Below, piece after piece: positions 18,621 through 27,359 of a stretch of 44,113 nt of DNA. Both the position numbers and the translations under genes were made by a program. The stretch spans positions 1-44,113 of the forward strand of contig JADHXR010000054.1 in NCBI GenBank assembly GCA_016782865.1. The letters are read 5' to 3'. Below the pieces are notes generated by a model. The model made no database searches, was not told the DNA's origin, and saw nothing but the letters and a program-made list of their open reading frames with translations. The number at the start of each line of letters is the position of its first letter. The first letter of the stretch is position 1. Source of the DNA: Phycisphaerae bacterium (lineage in GTDB: Bacteria > Planctomycetota > Phycisphaerae > Sedimentisphaerales > Anaerobacaceae).

Positions 18621-20906
18621 ATGGTGGTGTGCGCCCGTCTCAAGGTAGTGACATTGGCCGCGTTGATGGTTGCGGGTTTGCCTGTTCACAGCCAGAGCAT
18701 GGACATCGTCAAGGACGGCAAAGCCGTGGCGGTTATTGTCGCCCAGCAAGGTCGCGAAGACACCGCTCAAGCTCGGAGCCGAAGGGCGCCCAGGAGAGGT
18801 TCGGCCGGTTTCGAGTGCAACGATCCCGGCGCTGCCAGGGTATTGGTCGACTGGATCGAGAAAATGTCCGGCGCGAGGTTGCAGATTGTCGGGCAAGCTT
18901 CGGCCACAAAGCCTGCGATCTACGTCGGCGCCGCGGCTGTGAAAGCCGGCCTGGAGCTTGGTGATATTGACAGTCCGACAAGCGAAGGCTTGCGCATCAT
19001 CTGCGATGGAAAGACAAAGATTCTCATCGGCGGACAGAATGAGACGTCGACAATGAAGGCGGTGTGCCGGTTCCTGGAGGAATTGGGATGTCGATTCTTC
19101 ATGGACAATGATTTAGGTCAGGTATATCCGCGGCGCAAGACCGTAATCGTCGGCAGGCTCAATATCACCGACAAGCCGGGCTTGATGATGCGCAAGATCT
19201 GGGGCTCGCAATGGGGCGGGCATAACCTCTGGAAGATCTGGAACGGCGCCGGCGGTCTGCAGATGGCGACCGGACACTCCTGGAGCAGGTATGTTGACAA
19301 GGATTTGTTCGAGACCCATCCGGAGTATTTCGCCCTGCGCGACGGTGAGCGCAGGAAAGGCGGATGGTACTGCACTTCCAATCCCGAGCTTCTGAGGGTG
19401 TTCGCCCGGGGTGTGATTGCAAACGGAGGCCCTGATCCTTCGGTCTCTCCCCCTGACGGGACCGGGTACTGCCAATGCGAAAAATGCCTTGCGCAAGACG
19501 ATCCCGACAGCATCGAGCCGTCGTCGGGCAGAGCCAGCGTGAGTAACCGATACGCCGATTTCCTGGATGAAGTCGCCCGTCTGGTGGCCAAAGAGCATCC
19601 GGACCGGCTTCTGAGCTTCTATTGCTACGCGGACTACACGCAGCCGCCAACGTTGAATCGCAAACTCTCGCCCAACCTGGTGGCCTGGATTGCGCCCATA
19701 CGTTACTGCCGGTATCACCGGATCGGCAGTCCCAGCTCGCCCAGCAGAATCCAGCTTGCGCAGGTGATAGACGGCTGGGCCGCAGCGACCGGGCAAATCG
19801 CTTATCGCACGTACAATTACAATCTCGCCGAGTGCGTAGTCCCGTTCTCGAAGCTCTCGGTCTGGAAGCATGACATCCCCTATCTCAAAGCCAAAGGCTG
19901 TATCGGCATCAATCTCGAATCGCTTGTGAACTGGGAAATCTACGGTCCTCATCTCTACCAGAGCATCCGGCTTGCCTATGATCCGGACGCCAACAGTGAC
20001 GCTATGATGGATGACTACTTCATGAAGTTCTACGGATCGGCTGCCGGGCCTTTCATGAAGCGGTATTGGATGGGCATTGACGAAGCTTTTGCGAATATGA
20101 AATGCGAATCCGGCAGCTTCTTTGCATTGCATCTGGTGTATACGCCACAGTTCCTCAGGCAACTCGCCCATCTGGTAAGGCAAGCCGCCGGCGCAGCCGG
20201 CGAGGGCGAGATTTATTCGGCGCGCATCGCCATGACATCTGAGGGGCTCAAGAATGCCGAGCAGTACATACACGTGCGCGATGCAATGAATCGGGGTGAT
20301 TTCGCTGCGGCGAAAAAAGTATACGACGAGTTGTACGCCCGGAACGAGGCCGAGTTGAGCAAAGGTTACGGCAATCATTACACGCTCGGCTACCTCAAGC
20401 GTTTTGTCGGCACGCACGTTCTGGCGGGCGCCGAGGCCGCGGCGCAGCCCAACAAGGTCCTGCAGGTGCTGGGCGACCGGATGAAGCTGGCGTACGATCC
20501 TGAGGGCAACGGCGCCGAGCAGGGTTACCACAGGAGTGATTTCGACGATTCAAAATGGAGGCAAGTGGCAACCTATAGCACGACACTCAATGCTCAGGGT
20601 CTACCGGATGTCAAGTCCGTAATGTGGCACCGAACGTCGATGGACGTGCCGCGCCGGCGGGGAGGCCGACTTGTGCTGTTCTTCACCGAGGTCGACGGCC
20701 AGGCGGTGACGGTTTATGTCAATGGCCTTGAAGTCGCCTCGTTAGAAAGAGAGGCCCGGCGAAAGCCGTTTGAAGTTGATGTGACGGATGCCGCCGAGCC
20801 CGGCAAAAACACGGTGGCAATCAGAGTTGACCACCGCAGGATAACCGAGCTTTTCCTCGGCGGGATCGTCCGTCCGATTCTGCTGATTCACAAGGCCGAC
20901 CGTTGA
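18621..20906 (+). CDS. Exported DUF4838 (alpha-glucuronidase-like) protein
   Basis: The product has 761 residues. The ATG at 18621 follows GGAGAG and opens a signal peptide (hydrophobic core LAALMVAGLP, mature near QSMD). Residues 50-180 match the N-terminal domain found before GH67/GH84-like barrels (FECNDPGAARVLVDWIEKMS; PAIYVGAAAVKAG; GRRFMD-like CRFFMDNDLG). The central DUF4838 barrel shows CQCEKCLAQDDP, RLLSFYCYADYTQPP and GCIGINLESLVNWEIYGPH. The last 150 residues form a GH2-type sugar-binding beta-sandwich (GYHRSDFDDSKWRQ; VYVNGLEVASLER). DUF4838 proteins are thought to be glycosidases related to alpha-glucuronidases, but no activity is established that I know of. The gene ends the glycan-degradation run and is followed by repeat-rich spacer. 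Confidence 0.82.
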   Translation: MVVCARLKVVTLAALMVAGLPVHSQSMDIVKDGKAVAVIVAQQGREDTAQARSRRAPRRGSAGFECNDPGAARVLVDWIEKMSGARLQIVGQASATKPAIYVGAAAVKAGLELGDIDSPTSEGLRIICDGKTKILIGGQNETSTMKAVCRFLEELGCRFFMDNDLGQVYPRRKTVIVGRLNITDKPGLMMRKIWGSQWGGHNLWKIWNGAGGLQMATGHSWSRYVDKDLFETHPEYFALRDGERRKGGWYCTSNPELLRVFARGVIANGGPDPSVSPPDGTGYCQCEKCLAQDDPDSIEPSSGRASVSNRYADFLDEVARLVAKEHPDRLLSFYCYADYTQPPTLNRKLSPNLVAWIAPIRYCRYHRIGSPSSPSRIQLAQVIDGWAAATGQIAYRTYNYNLAECVVPFSKLSVWKHDIPYLKAKGCIGINLESLVNWEIYGPHLYQSIRLAYDPDANSDAMMDDYFMKFYGSAAGPFMKRYWMGIDEAFANMKCESGSFFALHLVYTPQFLRQLAHLVRQAAGAAGEGEIYSARIAMTSEGLKNAEQYIHVRDAMNRGDFAAAKKVYDELYARNEAELSKGYGNHYTLGYLKRFVGTHVLAGAEAAAQPNKVLQVLGDRMKLAYDPEGNGAEQGYHRSDFDDSKWRQVATYSTTLNAQGLPDVKSVMWHRTSMDVPRRRGGRLVLFFTEVDGQAVTVYVNGLEVASLEREARRKPFEVDVTDAAEPGKNTVAIRVDHRRITELFLGGIVRPILLIHKADR

Positions 20907-21269
20907 AACGCGATTGGCTTTGTCTTGCGCAACGGACTTCTCGCCACGAAGACACGAAGGCACGAATTTCAACTTCTACATTCAACGCTGTTTCTCAAAT
21001 GAAATCTTAAAGAAACAGGGATTAACCGCGGATTACGCGGAGAACGCGGATTTTTATCACCACGAAGGCACAGCCTGCCCTGGCCGAAGCCAAAATACTG
21101 AACTACGAAAGACGCTAAATGTCGCGAAAAAGGAAGGGGCAAATATTCTTCCGCGTCTTTCCGCGTCTTTTGTAGTTAAGAAAAATGACGCACAAGAAAC
21201 AAGAAGATGAAAGTAATCAATATTGAAGATCCCGATCCCTCGGGAATCAATTGCATGCGGCGTAATGGC
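20907..21269. other. Repeat-rich spacer before the duplicated cassettes
   Basis: The first part holds words such as accgcggattacgcggag and cacgaagacacgaaggcac, typical of dispersed intergenic repeats in environmental genomes. Its translations make no recognisable protein. From about 21082 the sequence is homologous to 26785 onward and marks the left edge of the tandem duplication. It includes a shared block with aaaatactgaactacgaaag and a local doubling of ccgcgtcttt. No gene is supported. Confidence 0.55.
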
Positions 21270-21344
21270 CTATTTGTCTGCCTCTATTAGCTTTTTAAAA
21301 CGGGGGTGGTCGCGTAAGGGGCCCCAGGCCGGGTCAAGTCGAAG
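21270..21344 (-). pseudogene. Out-of-frame C-terminal tail of kinase A
   Basis: The minus strand from 21344 to the TAG at 21272-21270 encodes LRLDPAWGPLRDHPRFKKL plus IEADK, the standard end of planctomycete and acidobacterial TPR-kinases. It is one base out of frame with the kinase gene. Dropping the base at about 21345 restores a continuous product. Confidence 0.7.
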
Positions 21345-24117
21345 TATAAGGAATCGACATCCATCCGGGGCGGGGTAGTAAATCTTCAAGCTGGTCGATG
21401 GCTTTGTCGTATTCGCCGACCACAACGTAGATACGGGCTAATTCCTCCACCCGCCATAGACCTCTCATTGCTTCCTTCCTTACAGGTAGCATCTCCTCCG
21501 CCAACAGCCCCTCGCGGATAGCATCTTCCTTACAACCGAGGCCAGCATAAGCGATGCCCAGTGCACTGTGGAACCGCGCATCATTTGGATCTTCGTCGAT
21601 TTTGGATTTGAGAATGTCTCTAGCTTGCTCGTAGTATTCTTTCGCCTTCTGATTGTTGCCCATGTATCTATAGATTCGTGCGTATCGTAGAGCATTGGGG
21701 ATAAAGTAATACTGGTTATCAATATCTTTTGATTTCAAAGAGAGCCGGTCCAAAGCCTCTTGATAGTTGCCGTCGAACGCATCGATATCGACCAGCCAAT
21801 CAACAATCTCGAAGTTTTCTGTTGACTTGGTGTTCTCCAGTCCCTCTTGCAGAACTGCCCGCGCCTTCTCAGTTTTGCCCTCGGCAAGCAGGTATAGATT
21901 CGCCTTCCTAGCGTAGGGTATGTGCCAATCGGGGCTCAGCGAGATGGCGCGGTCATAATAACGCTTTGCTTCCGGGTACTTGCGCAGGAGCTTAAAGGTT
22001 AACGCGATCTGATAGGCTAATCGGCTGGCGAGGGGATCAAGTTCGAAAGCTCTCTTGATATTGCCCAGTGCCTCTTCGAATTTTCCCTGCCGCCTTTGAA
22101 CATAACCGACAAACTCCAGGACCTCGCTGTTATTGGGCTGGCTTTTCCGCGCGATGGCGAACTGCTCCAAGGCACGGTCGTAATCCAGATGACCATGATA
22201 GTAATAATGCCCCAAAGCCAGATGTGCCTCAGGCAGATTCGGATTAAGTTGAAATGCTCTTTCCACTGCTTGCTTTGCCATCGCACGGCGTTCTTCGCTT
22301 CTGTCAAAAATGTGCCAATACATCATCATATGGGTCCTTGAGAGTTGGGCGTGCGCCAAGGCAAACGCAGGGTCCAGCTTGACCGCCTTTTCATACATTC
22401 CCAAGGCTATCCTGAAGTCATTTTCGAGAATGCTTCGAAGGAAATACTCGTTGCCACGCAGGTAATACTCATACGCCTCCATATTTTCTGTTGGTCTGGA
22501 CTGAAGTGCCCGGCGTTCGGGTTCGAGCAAGGCGATGCCAAATACTTGTGCCACCTGCTCAGCCATATCAGATTGCATTTGGTAGAGTTCGTTCAGATCC
22601 TCGTTATATATGTGATATATGGGCGCCAATACCAGCCTGTCTTCGGAAGCTCTGACCAGCCGGGGCATTACTCTCACTGGGCTGGTTTGGTCTGATGGCT
22701 GTTCACGCTGGACCGTACCCCCCAGAATATAATCGACACCCAATTCTTCACCAATCTGCCGTGCATTCTTTTTGCCTTTCTCGTACTGGGCTGCGGTCCG
22801 AGGTGATAGGACAGACAAGCCACGAAGGGGTGCTAGGTGAGATGTGATCTGATCAGTGATGCCGGCGGCAAAATACTCGTTCTCGGCAGAGCCCAGATTC
22901 TCAAACGGCAGGACCACTAGCCGTATTTCCTTCGAAGAAGGCTGAGCTTTATTGTCAAAGGTAAGCCACAAAACAGCACCGATTAGGACGATGATGAAAG
23001 TCGCACCAATCATCAAAGTCATTCTTCGCAACCTCAAAGGTATTGTCACTGGCGGTGAACTCAGCGTTTCGTTAATTTCGATGCCCGCGTCTCCGATGTC
23101 ACGAAGCCGCCGGTGTGGGTCTTTCTCCAGGCAGCGGCGCAGAAGCACACGAATGTTGTTCGGAGTGTCTTGCGGAAGCACGTTCCAATCGGGTTCGCGT
23201 TCGATAATGCGTGCCAGTATTTCTGTGGCAGTCTCACTCTCAAAGGGAGGGTGACCGCTCAGCATCTCGTATAGCACACAGCCAAACGACCAGACGTCGC
23301 TACGCTTATCAGTTGGCTTGCCGCAGGCCTGTTCCGGACTCATATAGGCCGGCGTGCCCATTACGCGGCCGGGCTGAGTGACGGTGGTCGGCTTCTCTGA
23401 GGGTTCACCGCCGACTGCCTTGGCCAGGCCGAAGTCCAGCACCTTGACTCTGCCATCAGGTGTGATTTTGATGTTGCCGGGCTTTAAGTCACGGTGAATA
23501 ACATCATGCTCATGAGCTGCCGCTACTGCCTCAGCTATCTGCAAAGCTATCGTTAATGCCTCTTGAAGCTTGAGTGGGCCCTTTGCTATTTGCTCAGCCA
23601 GTGTCTGGCCAGGGATGTACTCAAGAACCAAATAGTCGGACTCTTCTTCTTCAACGATTTCGTGTATCACGGCGATATTCGGGTGACTAAGTGAGGCCAG
23701 GAGTTTGGCCTCACGCTGGAAACGCGCCTGGGCAGTCGCGCTTGACTTCAATTCAGCCGGCATGCTCTTGACGGCAACAGAGCGGTCAAGCTTGGTATCA
23801 TGAGCCAGATAGACGACTCCCATGCCTCCCCGGCCAATCATTTCGCGGATTTCAAAGTGCCCGATTTTCCGGCCGACAAGATCGCATCCAGTCGCGGTAT
23901 CTTCAAAGTCACCCTCATCTACCTGCACAAGAGAATCGAATAAAGTATCAATTTTCTGAAGGTTCCGTACTTTCTGTCTGATCTGGTCCTCGAACTCGGG
24001 GTATTGCCTCACAAATTCTTCTATATCAGGCTCCTGGCCTTGCAACTGCGCATCGATAAACTGCCGCACTGCTTTTCTAAGGCTATGTTCTTGATTATCG
24101 CTAATCGGTCCAGCCAT
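21334..24117 (-). CDS. Transmembrane Ser/Thr kinase A with TolB-like and TPR sensor half
   Basis: This 927-residue Hanks-type kinase keeps all key motifs: glycine loop GRGGMG (95-100), VAVK Lys 117, HRDLKPGN (208-215), DFG (228-230) and the GTPAYMSPEQ activation-segment end. A membrane segment at about 365-390 separates the cytosolic kinase from the rest. Next come a region like the N-terminal part of adenylate-cyclase-associated TolB/FlgO domains (VVLPFENLGS, DYILGGTVQ) and about ten TPR repeats. The ATG overlaps the sigma gene stop (TAATG), so the two are translationally coupled. The frame ends at 21334 after GWMSIPYTST. In another frame the expected tail LRLDPAWGPLRDHPRFKKL continues to 21270 if one base near 21345 is removed, so the last 25 or so residues are lost by a frameshift or an assembly error. 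Substrates are unknown. Confidence 0.9.
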   Translation of the reverse strand: MAGPISDNQEHSLRKAVRQFIDAQLQGQEPDIEEFVRQYPEFEDQIRQKVRNLQKIDTLFDSLVQVDEGDFEDTATGCDLVGRKIGHFEIREMIGRGGMGVVYLAHDTKLDRSVAVKSMPAELKSSATAQARFQREAKLLASLSHPNIAVIHEIVEEEESDYLVLEYIPGQTLAEQIAKGPLKLQEALTIALQIAEAVAAAHEHDVIHRDLKPGNIKITPDGRVKVLDFGLAKAVGGEPSEKPTTVTQPGRVMGTPAYMSPEQACGKPTDKRSDVWSFGCVLYEMLSGHPPFESETATEILARIIEREPDWNVLPQDTPNNIRVLLRRCLEKDPHRRLRDIGDAGIEINETLSSPPVTIPLRLRRMTLMIGATFIIVLIGAVLWLTFDNKAQPSSKEIRLVVLPFENLGSAENEYFAAGITDQITSHLAPLRGLSVLSPRTAAQYEKGKKNARQIGEELGVDYILGGTVQREQPSDQTSPVRVMPRLVRASEDRLVLAPIYHIYNEDLNELYQMQSDMAEQVAQVFGIALLEPERRALQSRPTENMEAYEYYLRGNEYFLRSILENDFRIALGMYEKAVKLDPAFALAHAQLSRTHMMMYWHIFDRSEERRAMAKQAVERAFQLNPNLPEAHLALGHYYYHGHLDYDRALEQFAIARKSQPNNSEVLEFVGYVQRRQGKFEEALGNIKRAFELDPLASRLAYQIALTFKLLRKYPEAKRYYDRAISLSPDWHIPYARKANLYLLAEGKTEKARAVLQEGLENTKSTENFEIVDWLVDIDAFDGNYQEALDRLSLKSKDIDNQYYFIPNALRYARIYRYMGNNQKAKEYYEQARDILKSKIDEDPNDARFHSALGIAYAGLGCKEDAIREGLLAEEMLPVRKEAMRGLWRVEELARIYVVVGEYDKAIDQLEDLLPRPGWMSIPYTST

Positions 24118-24731
24118 TAGACATTCTCGAAAATACTGATTAGCTCTTCCAACGCACGAGAAACCAGCTTTCGCACCGCTTCGCTGCTCTTGCCCAGTCT
24201 TTCCCCTATCTCTTTGTAGGAAAGACCCTCGATTTTTGTCATGACAATAACTTGTCTGTATTCAGGTTTCAGCACGTCTATCGCCTTGGCAAGCTTATCT
24301 AACTCCTCTCTTTTTGACATGATAGCGCTCGGCGTTGTAGTGTCAACGGCGTCCAAAGCTGCGACAAAGCTATCCTCAACAGTTGGTCTATAGCTATTGA
24401 GTTGAACTTCTTTACGAATATCGCGCTTATTCGCGTGCAATCTTTGCAACTGATTCCTAAGTCTGTTTTCAGCTATTCTCGACAGCCACCGCAGGAAATC
24501 CCCCTCGGTCTCGTATGTGAAATTTCCCAAATCCTTCAAGGCAGACATCAGAACATCCTGGACTAAATCCATGGATTCCAGCTTGGAGCGGAGTTCGGCG
24601 CCCATACGAAGCCGTATTATCCAGAGCACGCGCGGGCCATAGACCTTGCACAGTTGGTTTAAAGCGGACTCACCGCCGTCTTGCGCCAGCGCAACCAAAT
24701 GCCGAGTCCTGTCATCAACGGTAAGTCTCAT
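24117..24731 (-). CDS. ECF-type sigma factor A, paired with kinase A
   Basis: This 204-residue protein has region 2 with SMDLVQDVLMSALKDLGNF and FLRWLSRIAENRLR, and region 4 with LKPEYRQVIVMTKIEGLSYK followed by the helix-turn-helix EIGERLGKSSEAVRKLV. No zinc-binding anti-sigma signature is nearby. The next gene, overlapping by one base, is a Ser/Thr kinase, the arrangement known for planctomycete ECF groups linked to kinases. The likely mode is kinase-controlled activity rather than anti-sigma release, which is inference. An in-frame stop lies just upstream, fixing ATG 24731. A GGAGG touches the ATG and a second AGAGG lies 10 nt before it. Compared with sigma B, 16 changes fall in residues 1-176 but 15 in the last 28. 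Confidence 0.92.
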   Translation of the reverse strand: MRLTVDDRTRHLVALAQDGGESALNQLCKVYGPRVLWIIRLRMGAELRSKLESMDLVQDVLMSALKDLGNFTYETEGDFLRWLSRIAENRLRNQLQRLHANKRDIRKEVQLNSYRPTVEDSFVAALDAVDTTTPSAIMSKREELDKLAKAIDVLKPEYRQVIVMTKIEGLSYKEIGERLGKSSEAVRKLVSRALEELISIFENV

Positions 24732-24768
24732 CCTCCACTAACCTCTAAGAATCAAAGATTTCACATAG

Positions 24769-24797
24769 ATTTTACCAATTCTTGAAAAAATTTGCAA
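24769..24797 (-). promoter_or_regulatory. Predicted housekeeping promoter of the sigma A-kinase A operon
   Basis: Read on the minus strand, TTGCAA (24797-24792) and TAAAAT (24774-24769) are separated by 17 nt, a good sigma-70-type pair about 40 nt before the sigma start. The same pair with the same spacing occurs in unit B. Confidence 0.55.
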
Positions 24798-24842
24798 CAA
24801 GATCGTCCGGTTGCTCCTTTTTTCTTGCTTATAAGAATAGAG
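24798..24842. promoter_or_regulatory. Conserved core of the divergent intergenic region, unit A
   Basis: The block with gctccttttttcttgcttat and the palindrome cttataag is preserved between the two units (compare 30973-31016), while the sequence between it and the plus-strand gene is not. It lies upstream of the sigma promoter and also upstream of the exported-protein gene. It could be the target of the cassette's own sigma factor or of another regulator. That role is inference only. Confidence 0.4.
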
Positions 24843-24912
24843 CTTATGTGAGTGTAAATTGAATGTTTTTTTATTATTCTGATGCCCCGATGGGCAGAAA
24901 GGAAGGTTCAAA

Positions 24913-26589
24913 ATGAAATGGTTAAATGGTTACAGAATTAGGTTTGTGTTAGTTGTATTTGTGGCCGCTATTGTGCTTGGCGGCAGGACTGTGAACGCAG
25001 ATTTTACCTTCGGGGAGCCCACGAATCTGGGGCCAACCATCAATAGTCCTCATTCGGACTTCCCTGGCAGCTTCTCATCTGATGGCCTGGGGATGTACTT
25101 TGACTCCAACCGATCCGGTGGGAGCTGGGACACTTACGACATATACGTGTCAACCCGAGCAACGACAGATGACGCCTGGGGTACGCCGGTGAAACTTGGC
25201 CCCCCTGTCAACAGTTCGACTGTAGACGCTGGCTCGATAATCTCGACTGACGGCCTGTCGCTCTACTTCACGTCCCTCAACCGAGCTGGTGGATACGGCA
25301 GCCTCGACATCCGGGTAGCGACGCGGGCAACGGTCTCCGACCCTTGGGGCGAACCGGTGAATCTGGGGCCGACAATCAATACATCGCAGGATGATTTCGC
25401 TACGTCCATATCTTCCGATGGCCTGGTACTGTACTTCGACCGGAAGCCACCACCTGACGGTCCTGGCGACATATATATGTCAACCCGACCAACAACAAAC
25501 GACGCTTGGGGTGAATCGGTGAATCTGGGGCCAACTGTCAACAGTTCGTACAACGACCGCTCCCCGTGCATATCGCCCAACGGCCTATTACTGATTTTCC
25601 GCTCCAATCGGCCGGGCGGGTTTGGTGATAGCGACCTATATGTGACGAGGCGGGCAACGACCGAGGATGACTGGGGAGCCCCAGTAAATCTTGGTTCGAG
25701 TGTGAATAGTACCAGTTACGATGCTTATCCGAGCGTCTCCTCCGATGGCCTCACCCTTTTCTTTGCCTCTACCCGACCCGGCGGAGTCGGTGGCCACGAC
25801 CTGTGGCAGGCGCCAATCCTCCCCATCGTTGACTTCAACGGCGACGCAAATGTCGACTCTGCAGATATGTGCATTATGGTGGACCACTGGGGCGAATACT
25901 ATCCCTTGTGTGACATCGGCCCTACACCTCTCGGAGATGGTATCGTCGATGTTGAGGACCTGATCGTCTTGGCTAAGCATTTGTTCGAGGACGTCAACGA
26001 TCCTACGCTGATAGCCCACTGGCCGTTGGACGAAGCACAGGGCGACATAGCATACGATAACGCCGGTACCTGCGATGGGACACTTTTAGGCGCTCCAGTT
26101 TGGCAGCCTAATGGTGGCATGGTGGATGGTACGCTTCAGTTCGACGGAGTAGATGATTATATTGTCACCGACTCCATACCGAATTCCATAAAAGGACCAT
26201 TCAGTGTTTTTGTCTGGGTCATGGGTGGCGTTCCTGGCCAAGCCGTCCTGTCGCAGGCCGATGGCTCGAATTGGCTACGCTTGGATTCAGTAGAAGGCTG
26301 CTTGATGACTGAGCTTACGAATTCCGGTCGTTCCTCTGTTGGCCCAATACTTTCACAAACAAACATCAGCAACGGCGACTGGCACCAGATAGGTTTTGCG
26401 TGGGATGGTTTGTGTCGTCATTTGTATGTTGATGGAGCAGAGGTAGCCAATGACGCTGCACCATTGTCCGACCTGGAAGGTGCAGAAGGCGGACTGAATT
26501 TCGGCGTTGGCAGCACTCTCGCCCCAGGTACCTACTTCTCCGGCCTGATCGACGACGTCCGCATCTACAACCGAGCAGTGAAACCATAG
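24913..26589 (+). CDS. Exported PD40 propeller-dockerin-like-LamG protein A
   Basis: This 558-residue protein has a signal peptide (core FVLVVFVAAIVLGG, mature near NADF). Residues 35-300 hold five or six PD40/WD40-like propeller repeats of the form SSDGL.LYF.S.RPGG followed by D..VSTRATT.D.WG.PVNLGP. Residues 305-365 resemble a type I dockerin-like pair of calcium loops (DFNGDANVDSADMC; GDGIVDVEDLIVLAKHL). Residues 370-558 are a LamG/concanavalin-like domain (IAHWPLDEAQGDIAYD; QFDGVDDYIVTD; YFSGLIDDVRIYNRAVKP). The protein is probably surface-exposed or secreted and carbohydrate-binding. The ATG has AGGAAGG upstream. It is divergent from the sigma/kinase pair, and the same arrangement in the second unit suggests it is a target or partner of that pair. 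Confidence 0.88.
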   Translation: MKWLNGYRIRFVLVVFVAAIVLGGRTVNADFTFGEPTNLGPTINSPHSDFPGSFSSDGLGMYFDSNRSGGSWDTYDIYVSTRATTDDAWGTPVKLGPPVNSSTVDAGSIISTDGLSLYFTSLNRAGGYGSLDIRVATRATVSDPWGEPVNLGPTINTSQDDFATSISSDGLVLYFDRKPPPDGPGDIYMSTRPTTNDAWGESVNLGPTVNSSYNDRSPCISPNGLLLIFRSNRPGGFGDSDLYVTRRATTEDDWGAPVNLGSSVNSTSYDAYPSVSSDGLTLFFASTRPGGVGGHDLWQAPILPIVDFNGDANVDSADMCIMVDHWGEYYPLCDIGPTPLGDGIVDVEDLIVLAKHLFEDVNDPTLIAHWPLDEAQGDIAYDNAGTCDGTLLGAPVWQPNGGMVDGTLQFDGVDDYIVTDSIPNSIKGPFSVFVWVMGGVPGQAVLSQADGSNWLRLDSVEGCLMTELTNSGRSSVGPILSQTNISNGDWHQIGFAWDGLCRHLYVDGAEVANDAAPLSDLEGAEGGLNFGVGSTLAPGTYFSGLIDDVRIYNRAVKP

Positions 26590-26694
26590 ATTCAGTTCTA
26601 GGTGTAAGGTTTTGTGTTCTATGTTATTGAATCTCAGTGAGCCACATAACACTTAACACTTGACACTTAAAACTGAGAAAAAGGATAAGCTCAC

Positions 26695-26723
26695 GGGCCG
26701 GCGGTCTGAGACGCTGCCGGCCC
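26695..26723 (+). terminator. GC-rich hairpin after the propeller-LamG A gene
   Basis: An 8-bp stem (gggccggc with gccggccc) encloses a 13-nt loop and is followed by tttcc. It lies about 105 nt after the stop codon. The T tract is short, so termination strength is uncertain. The same hairpin is found in unit B. Confidence 0.6.
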
Positions 26724-27092
26724 TTTCCATTCACAACGCCGCTTTCCCAGGGGGCGTACTCATTTCCACTTGTTCTTCGGCCTTTGGCCGCAACCAAAAT
26801 ACTGAACTACGAAAGACGCTAAATGTCGCGAAAAAGGAGGGGTCAAATATTCTTACGCGTGTTTTGTAGCTGAGAAAAATGGCACACAAGAAAACTAGAA
26901 TCGACAAAACCAGACAGGATAACAGGATAAAGGCGGGATTATATGGAAAGGAACTACTGATCAACACTAATAGACACCAAATTGAAACCGCAGGTGAACG
27001 CTGATGAACGCTGAGAAAGGATCAACAACCAACTGAATTAGACACGGGCTAACACTGGTTAACACGGTTTTCTAAATCAGCACGAAGAAAGA

Positions 27093-27134
27093 CAATAGTC
27101 AATAGAGAATGGTCAATAGTCAATAGAGAAAGGA
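27093..27134. repeat. Two 21-bp tandem units
   Basis: The units caatagtcaatagagaatgg plus t, and caatagtcaatagagaaagg plus a, follow each other directly. They lie in non-coding spacer of unit B only. Confidence 0.75.
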
Positions 27135-27218
27135 TCCTGTAATCCTGCCCAAGAACAATAGATAGCGAATATCCAAGACCGCGACCCCTCGGGGATCAAT
27201 TGTATGCGGCGCAATGGC

Positions 27219-27359
27219 CTATTTGCCAGCCTCCACGAGCTTGTGGAAACGGGGGCGGTTGCGTAAGGAGTCCCAAGCCTCATCGAGCCGGGAAAGAGAT
27301 CGTGGATAAACTCCCATATTGGTGACCAAATGAATAGCCAGCTCGGGCCAAGGCATCAT
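27219..27359 (-). pseudogene. Orphan TPR-kinase tail downstream of kinase B
   Basis: A 46-codon frame starts at an ATG overlapping the kinase B stop (TGATG) and ends at the TAG 27221-27219. Its second half, SRLDEAWDSLRNRPRFHKL followed by VEAGK, corresponds to the tail of kinase A (LRLDPAWGPLRDHPRFKKL). Kinase B itself ends in a propeller and has no TPRs, so this fragment is best read as what is left of a TPR sensor replaced during or after the duplication. The TGATG overlap could still allow it to be translated. Confidence 0.7.

Larger units (their letters stand above)
21082..26790. repeat. Tandem segmental duplication, unit A
   Basis: Unit A (about 5.7 kb) contains, in order, kinase A and sigma A on the minus strand, then the exported PD40-dockerin-LamG protein A on the plus strand. 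It is flanked by the block beginning ggccgaagccaaaatactg on the left and by a GC-rich terminator hairpin plus ttcttcggcctttggccg on the right. Unit B has the same order and the same edges. Homology is visible by eye in the sigma genes, in the kinase 5' halves, in the divergent promoter region, in the dockerin and LamG parts and at both edges. Confidence 0.85.
26590..27218. other. Junction between units A and B, repeat-rich
   Basis: The first 200 nt contain a terminator hairpin and the right edge of unit A. The block from 26785 matches 21082 onward and is the left edge of unit B. The stretch 26900-27180 is present only in unit B and is made of short intergenic repeats (ggataacaggataaagg; gaacgctgatgaacgctga; ggctaacactggttaacac; two 21-bp units at 27093-27134). 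No gene is supported here. Confidence 0.6.

Noticed and set aside
19113-20531. 472-codon minus-strand frame opposite the DUF4838 gene
   Set aside because: The plus strand carries clear family motifs over the full length. The antisense translation has none.
20914-21210. 98-codon frame before unit A and a similar 69-codon frame at 26660-26869
   Set aside because: Both are made of dispersed repeat sequence (each contains the NTELRKTLNVAKKEG string from the shared non-coding block) and lack ribosome sites.
27093-27134. CRISPR array
   Set aside because: There are only two directly adjacent 21-bp units without spacers, and no cas genes.
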